Shown in pieces: positions 1 through 7,532 of a DNA stretch of 13,822 nt. The position numbers and the translations under genes are program-made. Where the stretch lies: the NCBI GenBank assembly GCA_027010905.1, contig JALVBA010000025.1, positions 1-13,822 on the forward strand, read 5' to 3'. Source of the stretch: Marinilabiliaceae bacterium. GTDB lineage: Bacteria; Bacteroidota; Bacteroidia; Bacteroidales; Marinilabiliaceae. Numbering within the stretch: position 1 is the first letter of the stretch; each line of letters starts with the position of its first letter. The notes below the pieces were generated by a model. It saw only the letters and a list, made by a program, of their open reading frames with translations, was not told the origin of the DNA and ran no database searches.

Positions 1-34
1 TTACCTCTATTATAAAAACTACAAAAAGAAAAAG

Positions 35-62
35 CATTAAACATTAACAACTAACCATTAAC
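35..62 (-). repeat. Short heptamer array upstream of eda
   Basis: Four consecutive 7-bp units (cattaaa, cattaac, aactaac, cattaac) lie 14 bp before the eda start codon. Read on the minus strand they become gttaatg-type units, the same heptamer as the long array at 1684-1821 but in opposite orientation. The unit boundaries are read directly; no function is evident. The first 34 bases of the window are AT-rich and hold nothing I can identify. Confidence 0.6.
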
Positions 63-76
63 AATTATTTTTAATC

Positions 77-751
77 ATGGCAAAATATACAAGAATAGAG
101 GTTTTTCAGAAGATGCAGGAGACGGGAGTAGTTCCGGTGTTCTTTAATTCTGACATAGAGGTTAGCAAAAGCGTTTTGAAGGCTTGCTACGATGGTGGCA
201 TCAGAGTATTTGAGTTTGTTAATCGGGGCGATTTTGCACACGAGGTGTTTGGTAAACTTAACAAGTATGCCTTAAACGAGCTTCCCGGAATGGTACTGGG
301 AGCAGGCTCAATTGTTGATGAAGCAACAACAGCTATCTATATTCAGATGGGCGCAAATTTTATTGTATCCCCTCTGCTTAACGAGAATATGGCTCGTATA
401 TGCAACCGACGAAAGATTATGTGGTCTCCTGGCTGCGGTACACTTACCGAGATTGGAAAAGCCGAGGAGCTGGGTGCTGAGCTAGTGAAAATTTTTCCTG
501 CATCAGAGGTGGGAGGTCCCTCGTTTGTAAAAGGAATAAAAGCACCATGTCCATGGACAAACATCATGCCTACAGGTGGTGTTGATGTTAACAGAGAGAA
601 TCTTCAAGAGTGGTTTGATGCAGGCGTAACATGCGTAGGTATGGGCTCTAAACTATTCACAAAAGAGATTATCCAAAACAATGATTACGAACTGCTGACT
701 AAAAAATCAACGGAATTGATAAATATTATTAAGGATATTAAGAAGATGTAA
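77..751 (+). CDS. eda: KDPG aldolase (2-dehydro-3-deoxy-phosphogluconate / 4-hydroxy-2-oxoglutarate aldolase)
   Basis: Class I aldolase that cleaves 2-keto-3-deoxy-6-phosphogluconate to pyruvate and glyceraldehyde-3-phosphate, the last step of the hexuronate and Entner-Doudoroff routes, in the cytoplasm. The 224-residue protein has the family length and a single TIM-barrel domain. The Schiff-base lysine is K138 in ELVKIFPASE, matching the KFFPAE motif of E. coli Eda. The general acid/base glutamate is E46 in FEFVNRG, and the phosphate-binding loop PTGG is at 165-168. The residues around E46 (FEFVNR rather than EVTLR) and GCGTLTE near 119-125 differ from the proteobacterial form; I take these as lineage variants. 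The start fits the family N-terminus. It is followed after 80 bp by the SDR oxidoreductase and is probably co-transcribed with it. Whether it also takes the galacto epimer (KDPGal) cannot be told from sequence. Confidence 0.93.
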   Translation: MAKYTRIEVFQKMQETGVVPVFFNSDIEVSKSVLKACYDGGIRVFEFVNRGDFAHEVFGKLNKYALNELPGMVLGAGSIVDEATTAIYIQMGANFIVSPLLNENMARICNRRKIMWSPGCGTLTEIGKAEELGAELVKIFPASEVGGPSFVKGIKAPCPWTNIMPTGGVDVNRENLQEWFDAGVTCVGMGSKLFTKEIIQNNDYELLTKKSTELINIIKDIKKM

Positions 752-831
752 AGCAATATTCTCCTTAGGTAAAATCATAAGATTAAAGATACCAATTTTA
801 AGAGTAAATAATCTATATTAAACAATAAATA

Positions 832-1683
832 ATGAATAAAATTACAGAACTGAATTTAGAAGGTAAAGTAGCTGTCGTCACCGGTGGTGGTGGAGTGCTA
901 TGTTCAACAATGGCCAAAGCTTTGGCCGAGAGAGGTGTTAAGACTGCAATACTTGACCTAAACGAAGAGGCTGCAAGTAAAGTGGCTAAAGAGATATCAG
1001 AAGCATACAGCATTAAATCGATTGGTGTTGCAGCAAGTGTTTTATCTAAGGAGTCGTTAACAGATGCCCTTAACCTGATAAAAAAAGAGTTGGGTGATAT
1101 TGACATTTTAGTCAATGGAGCTGGAGGAAATGCTGCCTCTGCAACAACTCAAGTTGAAAAGATTCAACAAAAAGACATCAGCAAACCGGATTCAACATTT
1201 TTCGGACTTCAACTCGATGGTTTTGATAAAGTGTTTGCACTTAACTTTCAAGGAACAATTCTTCCCTCGATGGTTTTTGGCGAAGAGATGGTGAAGCGTG
1301 GCAAAGGAAGTATCATCAACATATCCTCCATGAATGCTTTCACTCCATTAACAAAAATACCGGCATACTCGGCAGCTAAAGCTGCGGTAAATAACTTCAC
1401 ACAGTGGCTTGCTGTACACTTTGCAAATACCGGAGTTCGCGTTAATGCTATCGCACCCGGCTTCCTGCTTACCAATCAAAACCGTTTTTTGTTGGTTGAT
1501 GAGAAGACAGGTAAAGCAACTCCTCGTGGAGCAAAAATCATTAACAACACACCTATGGAGCGCTACGGAGAACCGGAAGAGCTTACCGGAACTCTTCTAT
1601 ATCTTGTTTCTGACTGGGCTAAATTCGTTACTGGAATTGCGATTCCCGTTGATGGAGGTTTCTCGGCATTTAGTGGAGTGTAG
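832..1683 (+). CDS. uxuB: SDR-family D-mannonate oxidoreductase (fructuronate reductase)
   Basis: Predicted to interconvert D-fructuronate and D-mannonate with NAD(H) in the cytoplasm. The protein is a classical short-chain dehydrogenase of 283 residues. The nucleotide-binding glycine motif is TGGGGVLC at 17-24, an acidic D42 at the end of beta-2 suggests NAD(H) rather than NADP(H), NGAGG is at 95-99, the catalytic serine is S165 or S166, and the YxxxK pair is Y179/K183. A roughly 30-residue insertion follows NGAGG (about 100-130), as I recall for the Bacillus YjmF-type mannonate oxidoreductases. It is unrelated in fold to the long-chain UxuB of E. coli, so the symbol denotes function only. 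The position between eda and uxuA is the main support for substrate; SDR sequences alone rarely fix it. Other sugar-acid or polyol dehydrogenase roles remain possible. The heptamer array begins immediately after the TAG stop. Confidence 0.85.
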   Translation: MNKITELNLEGKVAVVTGGGGVLCSTMAKALAERGVKTAILDLNEEAASKVAKEISEAYSIKSIGVAASVLSKESLTDALNLIKKELGDIDILVNGAGGNAASATTQVEKIQQKDISKPDSTFFGLQLDGFDKVFALNFQGTILPSMVFGEEMVKRGKGSIINISSMNAFTPLTKIPAYSAAKAAVNNFTQWLAVHFANTGVRVNAIAPGFLLTNQNRFLLVDEKTGKATPRGAKIINNTPMERYGEPEELTGTLLYLVSDWAKFVTGIAIPVDGGFSAFSGV

Positions 1684-1821
1684 GTTAATGGTTAATGGTT
1701 AGTGGTTAGTGGTTAGTGGTTAATGATTAGTGGTTAATGGTTAATGGTTAATGATTAGTGGTTAATGGTTAGTGGTTAATGGTTAGTGGTTAATGATTAG
1801 TGGTTAATGGTTAATGGTTAG
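1684..1821 (+). repeat. Tandem heptamer array, 19.7 copies
   Basis: Nineteen complete 7-bp units plus five bases run without interruption from the base after the SDR stop codon. Only three unit types occur: A = gttaatg, B = gttagtg, C = attagtg. Their order is A A B B B A C A A A C A B A B A C A A. All differences are G/A transitions at two positions, and every C unit has an A on both sides. The array separates the SDR gene from uxuA and encodes nothing plausible. It resembles a slippage-prone satellite. Confidence 0.95.
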
Positions 1822-1865
1822 AAAAAAATTGCTGTTTTGAACACATCTTAAGTCTTAATCGGCAT

Positions 1866-1895
1866 TCTTCAATTTGAAATATCTTGAATTGAAGA
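1866..1895 (+). other. Small hairpin in the SDR-uxuA spacer
   Basis: A 9-bp perfect inverted repeat (tcttcaatt at 1866-1874 with aattgaaga at 1887-1895) encloses a 12-base loop. No T-run follows, so it is not a typical intrinsic terminator; it could be a weak RNA structure in a read-through transcript or chance in AT-rich DNA. The rest of 1822-2005, up to the uxuA start, shows no gene and no promoter I can support. Confidence 0.35.
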
Positions 1896-2005
1896 TGGAA
1901 GATTAACGATATAAGATATTAGCAGTAACAAACCTATTTACAGATAATAATCGGTTACGAGCAAATAGAGACAAAAGATTAAAAGAATTATAACAATATA
2001 AAAAT

Positions 2006-3226
2006 ATGGCATTAGAACAGACATGGAGATGGTACGGCCCCTCTGATCCGGTTACTTTAGCAGATATAAGGCAGGCTGGTGCAACAGGTATAGTAACAGC
2101 TCTGCACGAAGTTCCTATTGGTGAAGTTTGGACAGAGGAGGATGTTAATTGTAGAAAGAAGCTTATCGAATGGGATGAGAACTTCACTCCTCGTCGCCCA
2201 AGAGGTTTAACCTGGTCAGTGATAGAGAGTATCCCTGTGCATGAAGACATTAAGCAGGGGCGCTCTAAAAGAGATGTGTGGATTGAGAAATACAAAGAGA
2301 GTATCCGAAATGTTGGGAAAGCCGGAATTCCCGTTGTCACTTACAACTGGATGCCTGTTGTCGACTGGACTAGAACAAATCTTGCGATGGAACTTGAAGA
2401 TGGAGCTAAAGCACTATCTTTCAATATGATAGAATTTGCAGCCTTTGATATGTTTATCTTAATGAGAGATAGTTCTGCTGATAGTTATTCTGACGAAATA
2501 ATCAAGTTGGCAAGAGCTAAATTTGAATCGATGAATTCTGAGCAGAGATATACTCTTCAAAAAAATATAATTGCAGGTTTACCCGGTGGTCAGGAGGGCT
2601 ATTCACTTGAAGATTTCTCACAACGATTAGCGGAGTATGATGATATTGATGATAACCGATATCGTGAAAACCTAAAATATTTCCTTGAGAAAATAGTTCC
2701 AGTAGCTATTGAATCGGGTGTGAAGTTAGCAATTCATCCCGATGATCCTCCAATATCACTTTTTGGGTTACCCCGGATTGTAAGTACCGAGACCGATTTA
2801 CAATACATCGTTAATATTGTTGATTCTATCAGTAACGGATTGTGTATCTGTGCCGGCTCACTTGCTGTAAGACCTGATAATGACCTTCCCGGAATAATAG
2901 AACGATTAGGTCATAGAATTAATTTCTTGCATTTAAGAAGTACACAACGCGATACCTATGGCAGTTTTCATGAAGCAAGCCATTTGCGTGGCGACGTTGA
3001 CATGTACAAAGTAATGGTAGCCTCACTTAAAGAGGAGAAGAAAAGAAAAGCCCTTAATCGAAGGGATGAACACATTCCTATGCGTGCCGACCACGGTCAC
3101 ACAATATTGGATGACCTGAACAAAAAGACTAACCCTGGATACTCTGCCATTGGTCTGTTACGAGGAATGGCCGAACTACGTGGGCTAGAGTTAGCCATTG
3201 AGAGAAGTGAAGTGGTGTATAATTAA
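2006..3226 (+). CDS. uxuA: Mannonate dehydratase
   Basis: Dehydrates D-mannonate to 2-keto-3-deoxy-D-gluconate, the step common to glucuronate and galacturonate breakdown; a cytoplasmic metal-dependent TIM-barrel enzyme. The 406 residues fit the family. The N-terminus MALEQTWRWYGP is diagnostic and fixes the start. Further hallmarks are GIVTALHEVP (28-37), VVTYNWMPVVDWTRT (110-124), HPDDPP (244-249), CAGS (282-285), FLHLRST (307-313) and ADHGH (361-365). From UxuA structures, H244, C282, H309 and D362 are the likely metal ligands; this assignment is by motif and is not modelled. All motifs are intact with no sign of frameshift. It ends 12 bp before the LarA homologue, so the two are almost certainly on one transcript. 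Product identity is close to certain. Confidence 0.97.
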   Translation: MALEQTWRWYGPSDPVTLADIRQAGATGIVTALHEVPIGEVWTEEDVNCRKKLIEWDENFTPRRPRGLTWSVIESIPVHEDIKQGRSKRDVWIEKYKESIRNVGKAGIPVVTYNWMPVVDWTRTNLAMELEDGAKALSFNMIEFAAFDMFILMRDSSADSYSDEIIKLARAKFESMNSEQRYTLQKNIIAGLPGGQEGYSLEDFSQRLAEYDDIDDNRYRENLKYFLEKIVPVAIESGVKLAIHPDDPPISLFGLPRIVSTETDLQYIVNIVDSISNGLCICAGSLAVRPDNDLPGIIERLGHRINFLHLRSTQRDTYGSFHEASHLRGDVDMYKVMVASLKEEKKRKALNRRDEHIPMRADHGHTILDDLNKKTNPGYSAIGLLRGMAELRGLELAIERSEVVYN

Positions 3227-3238
3227 TTAACAATTAAG

Positions 3239-4510
3239 ATGATATATTTTCAACAAGGTTCCGAAACAGCTGAATTAACTTCAGAAGATTTAAAAAAAGG
3301 TCTGTTTGAAGCGTTAGACAAAATAGGCAGCGTTAACAGCGTAATGGCTGTGCCACCTGACAATACCCGGTATCATTCAAAAGCCGGCGAGCTCACATCT
3401 TTTGCTTATGACTATTACAAGGAGAAGATGACAGATGTGATGCCTGCACTTGGTACGCATGTAGCTATGACAGATGAAGAGATTAGTCACATGTACAAAG
3501 GCATCCCTAAGGAGCTTTTCAGAGTTCACGACTGGCGAAACGATGTTGTGACTGTTGGAACTGTTCCTGCTGAGTATGTATCGGAAATAACCGAAGGAGC
3601 ATTGAATTACTCCTGGCCGGCACAGCTAAATAAACTAATTTGGGAGGGTGGTCATGACCTGATTCTCTCCGTAGGACAGGTTGTTCCGCACGAAGTTATC
3701 GGTATGGCCAACTACAATAAAAACATCTTTGTGGGTACAGGTGGTGCCGAAGGAATTAACAAAAGTCACTATATTGGTGCTGCATACGGCATGGAGCGTA
3801 TTATGGGACGGGCTGACACACCTGTACGTAAACTGCTCAATTACGCTTCCGACAACTTCACTCCTAATCTGCCTGTTGTCTATATTCAAACAGTGATAGC
3901 GATGGGTGATGATGGTAAACTAAAAACTAGAGGTCTGTTTATTGGCAACGATATTGAGGTGTTTAACAAGGCAGCTGAACTTTCGTTAAAGGTGAATTTT
4001 CAGATGCTCGACAAACCATTGAATAAAGTAATTGTCTACCTCGACCCATCAGAGTTCAAAAGCACATGGCTTGGGAATAAGGCTGTTTACCGTACTCGCA
4101 TGGCACTGGCTGACGATGCTGAACTGATTATTCTTGCTCCCGGACTAAAGGAGTTTGGTGAAGATAAAGAGATTGACCGGTTAATAAGAAAGTATGGATA
4201 CTGTGGTACTCCTGCTACTCTAAAATATGTGAAGGAGAATGAGGAGCTCAGAAACAATCTTGGTGCGGCAGCTCACCTTATTCACGGTAGCTCAGAAGAG
4301 AGATTCTCAATCACCTACTGTCCGGGACACCTGAGCAAAGAGGAGATTGAATCGGTTTATTTTAACTACGCCCCATTAAAAGAAATGATGGAAAAATACA
4401 ATCCTGAAGTGTTGAAGGATGGTATAAATATCATGCCCAATGGAGAAGAGATATTTTACATCTCCAATCCGGCTTTGGGACTGTGGGCAACAAAAACAAG
4501 ATTTAATTAA
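3239..4510 (+). CDS. LarA-family nickel-pincer racemase/epimerase; candidate D-gluconate/D-mannonate 2-epimerase
   Basis: Member of the lactate racemase LarA family, which inverts alpha-hydroxyacids at C2 using a nickel-pincer nucleotide. Compared from memory with L. plantarum LarA, the key residues are present: PDNTR at 40-44 for DHTR (D41, R44), GTHVAMT at 72-78 for GFHRPST (H74), H151 in VVPHEV, K161 in NYNKN at the cofactor-attachment lysine, and H177 in NKSHYIG. The length, 423 residues, is normal. The sequence departs enough from LarA that lactate need not be the substrate. It starts 12 bp after uxuA and stands upstream of pdxB and gnd. Subfamilies acting on gluconate at C2 are, as I recall, described; D-mannonate is the C2 epimer of D-gluconate, which makes that reaction attractive here. 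None of the cofactor genes larB, larC or larE is in the window, so cofactor would have to come from elsewhere. Family assignment is firm; the substrate is inferred. Confidence 0.85.
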   Translation: MIYFQQGSETAELTSEDLKKGLFEALDKIGSVNSVMAVPPDNTRYHSKAGELTSFAYDYYKEKMTDVMPALGTHVAMTDEEISHMYKGIPKELFRVHDWRNDVVTVGTVPAEYVSEITEGALNYSWPAQLNKLIWEGGHDLILSVGQVVPHEVIGMANYNKNIFVGTGGAEGINKSHYIGAAYGMERIMGRADTPVRKLLNYASDNFTPNLPVVYIQTVIAMGDDGKLKTRGLFIGNDIEVFNKAAELSLKVNFQMLDKPLNKVIVYLDPSEFKSTWLGNKAVYRTRMALADDAELIILAPGLKEFGEDKEIDRLIRKYGYCGTPATLKYVKENEELRNNLGAAAHLIHGSSEERFSITYCPGHLSKEEIESVYFNYAPLKEMMEKYNPEVLKDGINIMPNGEEIFYISNPALGLWATKTRFN

Positions 4511-4573
4511 ACGATGCTAAAACAGATGTTGTGAGTATAAAAGATAATTAGTTTATGCAAGAAAACTTTAGTC

Positions 4574-4702
4574 GGCCTCTTTCAAGTTGTGCTTGGAATA
4601 TATTTGAAGATTTAGGGAGATTGGGAAGCTCCGAAGATATGAGGAGATCACCCAACCGAACTTAATGTTTAAATATATGGAAAGTGCAACTTGAAATAAG
4701 CC
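4574..4702 (+). repeat. 129-bp imperfect inverted-repeat element
   Basis: Two 34-base arms, 4574-4607 and 4669-4702, are complementary at 26 of 34 positions by hand alignment, including an unbroken 10-base core (tttcaagttg with caacttgaaa). Inside lie further pairings: ttggg 4621-4625 with cccaa 4651-4655, and ctcc 4629-4632 with ggag 4643-4646. The result is one long, bulged hairpin filling most of the 254-bp larA-like/pdxB spacer. It could be a miniature mobile or dispersed palindromic element, or a structured RNA that separates expression of the two genes. No reading frame of note lies within it. Confidence 0.65.
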
Positions 4703-4713
4703 TTGACTTTTTT

Positions 4714-4740
4714 GTTTCGTTTTTGTGACAAAAATGAAAC
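4714..4740 (+). other. Hairpin just upstream of pdxB
   Basis: A 12-bp inverted repeat (gtttcgtttttg at 4714-4725 with caaaaatgaaac at 4729-4740) pairs fully apart from one G-U and has a 3-base loop. It ends 24 bp before the pdxB start. It is A/T-rich with no separate T-run after it on this strand. It may be a regulatory structure in the leader, an attenuator, or another dispersed palindrome; the sequence does not decide between these. Confidence 0.5.
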
Positions 4741-4764
4741 AACAACAAAGACAATAAGAAAAAC

Positions 4765-5904
4765 ATGACACAAAAGAAGAACATACGAATTGTTGCAGAT
4801 GATAAAATCCCATTCCTAAAAGGAGTATTGGAGCCCTACGCCGAAGTTGAGTATCACCCCGGTGCAAAGATTAATTCCGATACACTTATGGGTACTGATG
4901 CACTTATCACCCGTACTCGCACAAAAGCTAACAAAGAGAATCTGCAAGGGTCAAAGGTTAAGTTTGTTGCTACTGCCACTATCGGTTTCGACCATATCGA
5001 CACTGAATGGTTAGCCGAAAACAGTATCGGCTGGACAAATGCTCCCGGCTGCAACTCTACCTCAGTAATGCAATACATTGCCGCAACACTGGTTTTTCTC
5101 GCCCGTAAATACAAGTTTCAATTTAAGGATAAAACTTTGGGGGTTGTGGGCGTAGGTAATGTAGGCTCTAAGGTTGCTAAGATGGCTGAGATTTTGGGTT
5201 TCAGAGTTTTGCTGAACGACCCTCCCCGCGAAAGAGAAGAGGGCTCCTCCTCATTTGTCTCTTTTGAAAAGATTAAAGAGGAGGCCGACATCATTACCTT
5301 TCATGTTCCTCTCAACAAAGAGGGAGAGGATAAAACTCTGAAGATTGGAGACGAATCATTTTTCAACTCATTAAAGAAAAAGCCGATAGTTATCAATAGC
5401 TCCAGAGGTCCGGTAATTGATGGAGATGCTTTAAAAGCTGCTGTAAGAGATGGAAAAGTTTCCGGGGCAGTACTGGATGTTTGGAACAATGAGCCAAACA
5501 TCGACCCGGAGTTGGTTGAGTTGCTTGATATTGTAACGCCTCACATTGCAGGCTATTCGTTAGACGGTAAGGCAAACGGCACTTCCATGTCGGTAAATGC
5601 CATTGCCGGATTCTTTGACCTGCCACTAAAAAACTGGATTCCTGAACAGATTCCACAACCGGAAGTTCCGGTTATCAATATCGATAACAGAAAACTCAGT
5701 AAACAAGAGGTATTTGAAGAGGTAATACACCACACCTACCCCATCGAAAAAGATGATGAAGCACTGCGTAACAATTTGCAGGATTTTGAGAAACTAAGAG
5801 GTAACTACCCGGTCAGAAGGGAGTTCTCCTCCTATCAGGTGGTATTAAGATCAGAAGATGAAAAAATAATAGAACAATTAATAATATTAGGATTTAATAA
5901 TTAA
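4765..5904 (+). CDS. pdxB: 4-phosphoerythronate dehydrogenase
   Basis: NAD-dependent D-2-hydroxyacid dehydrogenase. In the family it oxidises 4-phospho-D-erythronate in the DXP-dependent pyridoxal phosphate pathway. The 379 residues match E. coli PdxB in length. Diagnostic features are IRIVADDKIPF at 7-17, TATIGFDHID at 70-79, NAPGCNS at 92-98, the Rossmann glycine motif GVGNVG at 129-134, and the catalytic triad R214 (NSSRGP), E243 (NNEP) and H260 (TPHIAGYSLDGKANGT). The C-terminal PdxB dimerisation domain is present, with HHTYPIEKDDEALR at 322-335 and NYPVRREFSSYQV at 347-359; this separates it from SerA-like relatives. It lies 254 bp after the LarA homologue and 70 bp before gnd. A vitamin B6 gene inside a sugar-acid cluster is unexpected: it may be a passenger that keeps its usual role, or may serve a related phosphorylated aldonate here. 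Confidence 0.9.
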   Translation: MTQKKNIRIVADDKIPFLKGVLEPYAEVEYHPGAKINSDTLMGTDALITRTRTKANKENLQGSKVKFVATATIGFDHIDTEWLAENSIGWTNAPGCNSTSVMQYIAATLVFLARKYKFQFKDKTLGVVGVGNVGSKVAKMAEILGFRVLLNDPPREREEGSSSFVSFEKIKEEADIITFHVPLNKEGEDKTLKIGDESFFNSLKKKPIVINSSRGPVIDGDALKAAVRDGKVSGAVLDVWNNEPNIDPELVELLDIVTPHIAGYSLDGKANGTSMSVNAIAGFFDLPLKNWIPEQIPQPEVPVINIDNRKLSKQEVFEEVIHHTYPIEKDDEALRNNLQDFEKLRGNYPVRREFSSYQVVLRSEDEKIIEQLIILGFNN

Positions 5905-5974
5905 GAACAACCTCAATAACACTAGTCGCTTTTTCGTGACAATTAGTGTAATTCGTGGATAAAAAAATGAAAAA

Positions 5975-7426
5975 ATGAAAAAAGCAGACATTGGATTAAT
6001 TGGTCTTGCCGTAATGGGCGAGAACCTAGTATTAAACATGGAAAGTAAGGGATTTACTGTTTCGGTTTACAACAGAACAACTTCAAAGGTTGACAATTTC
6101 ATGGGTGCACGTGCGAAAGGAAAAAACATCATCGGCACTCACACTTTAGAAGAGCTTGTTGATTCTCTTGAGAAGCCACGTAAAGTGATGTTGATGATTA
6201 AAGCCGGCCCGGCAATCGACAAAACAATTGATGCACTTATCCCCATGCTGGATAAGGGTGACATCATTATTGACGGAGGAAACACTCACTTCCCCGACAC
6301 CAACCGCAGAACTGCATATGTTGAGAGTAAAGGACTGCTCTATATCGGAACAGGTGTTTCGGGTGGTGAAGAGGGAGCTCTGTTAGGGCCATCAATTATG
6401 CCCGGTGGCTCTCCTAAGGCATGGCCTGCTGTTAAACCTATCTTCCAAACTATCTCTGCCAAAGTTGAAGATGGTAGTGCTTGCTGCGAATGGGTAGGCG
6501 AAAATGGTGCCGGTCATTTTGTTAAGATGGTGCACAATGGTATTGAGTATGGTGATATGCAGCTGATAACTGAAGCATACCACATTATGAAAACACACCT
6601 TGGTATGGATGCCGATGAGATGCATGAGGTTTTCAAGGAGTGGAACGAGAGTGAACTCGACAGCTACTTAATTGAGATTACAAGAGATATACTTGCATAC
6701 AAAGATGAAAACAATGAACCTATAGTGGATAAAATCCTTGATACCGCCGGACAAAAAGGAACGGGTAAATGGACTGCAATTGCTGCCCTCGATTTGGGTA
6801 TTCCTCTGACACTGATTGGTGAGGCTGTTTTTTCCCGTTGCCTATCTGCTATCAAAGAGGAGCGTGTTGAAGCTTCCAAAATATTAAGCGGACCTAAGCC
6901 TGTTTTCAATGGAGACAAAAAAGAGTTTCTTAATAATTTAAGAGATGCACTTTTTGCCTCAAAAATAGTATCTTACGCTCAGGGTTATGCTTTGATGAGT
7001 GAAGCTGCCAAAGAGTATGGCTGGAAGCTGAACTACGGTGCTATTGCAATGATGTGGCGTGGAGGATGTATCATTCGTTCAGTATTCTTGAACAATATTA
7101 AAGAGGCATTTGACAATAATCCTGAGTTGCAAAATCTGTTGCTTGACCCATATTTCAAGGAGAAGATTATGAATGCTCAACAGGGATGGCGTAATGTGGT
7201 TGCAGAGGCTGTTCGTAACGGAATACCAGCTCCGGCTCTCTCTGCTGCACTAAACTATTTCGACGGATACAGAAGTGAACGCCTGCCGGCTAACCTGTTA
7301 CAGGCACAGCGTGACTACTTTGGTGCACACACATACGAGCGTACTGACAAACCAAGAGGTGAGTTTTTTCACACAAACTGGACAGGACGGGGTGGCAACA
7401 CAGTATCGACAACGTACAATGCTTAA
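5975..7426 (+). CDS. gnd: 6-phosphogluconate dehydrogenase, decarboxylating
   Basis: Oxidatively decarboxylates 6-phosphogluconate to ribulose-5-phosphate with NADP reduction, in the oxidative pentose phosphate pathway; cytoplasmic homodimer. The 483 residues are the long form of the family. The N-terminal Rossmann domain has GLAVMG at 10-15 and NRT at 33-35, the latter typical of NADP preference. IIDGGNTHFPDT (98-109) and GTGVSGGEEGALLGPSIMPGG (125-145) are signature segments. The catalytic residues are K184, N188 and E191 in HFVKMVHNGIEYGDMQ. The C-terminal tail that completes the partner subunit's active site is intact (RGEFFHTNW, 461-469). The 70-bp spacer after pdxB holds a weak hairpin (acacta 5919-5924 with tagtgt 5944-5949) and no clear ribosome binding site. 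A terminator follows the stop. Its place beside mannonate enzymes and a LarA homologue suggests use in sugar-acid catabolism as well as NADPH supply. Confidence 0.97.
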   Translation: MKKADIGLIGLAVMGENLVLNMESKGFTVSVYNRTTSKVDNFMGARAKGKNIIGTHTLEELVDSLEKPRKVMLMIKAGPAIDKTIDALIPMLDKGDIIIDGGNTHFPDTNRRTAYVESKGLLYIGTGVSGGEEGALLGPSIMPGGSPKAWPAVKPIFQTISAKVEDGSACCEWVGENGAGHFVKMVHNGIEYGDMQLITEAYHIMKTHLGMDADEMHEVFKEWNESELDSYLIEITRDILAYKDENNEPIVDKILDTAGQKGTGKWTAIAALDLGIPLTLIGEAVFSRCLSAIKEERVEASKILSGPKPVFNGDKKEFLNNLRDALFASKIVSYAQGYALMSEAAKEYGWKLNYGAIAMMWRGGCIIRSVFLNNIKEAFDNNPELQNLLLDPYFKEKIMNAQQGWRNVVAEAVRNGIPAPALSAALNYFDGYRSERLPANLLQAQRDYFGAHTYERTDKPRGEFFHTNWTGRGGNTVSTTYNA

Positions 7427-7437
7427 TTGATAATATT

Positions 7438-7473
7438 ACTCATCAGATGACCAAAAATCATCTGATGAGTTTT
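7438..7473 (+). terminator. Intrinsic terminator after gnd
   Basis: A perfect 13-bp stem (actcatcagatga at 7438-7450 with tcatctgatgagt at 7458-7470) has a 7-base loop and runs into tttt at 7470-7473, 12 bp after the gnd stop. It marks the end of the eda-to-gnd transcription unit. The T-run is short but the stem is strong; the arms would also act on transcription from the other side. Confidence 0.85.
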
Positions 7474-7532
7474 CACTAACAAATATTGGAATATGTTTTT
7501 TACGTATTAAATATCAGATATTAGTAAACATA

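Noticed and set aside
1684..1821. Heptamer array as a CRISPR or phage attachment site
   Set aside because: There are no spacers between units, the unit is only 7 bp and no integrase or cas gene is nearby.
2006..3226. Reverse-strand open frames over uxuA and the other genes
   Set aside because: They lie opposite strongly conserved coding sequences and show no motif of their own; they are antisense shadows.
5967..5978. Three-codon frame (ATG AAA AAA TGA) overlapping the gnd start by ATGA
   Set aside because: It looks like a coupling minigene but is easily produced by the A-rich run; there is no ribosome binding site or other support.
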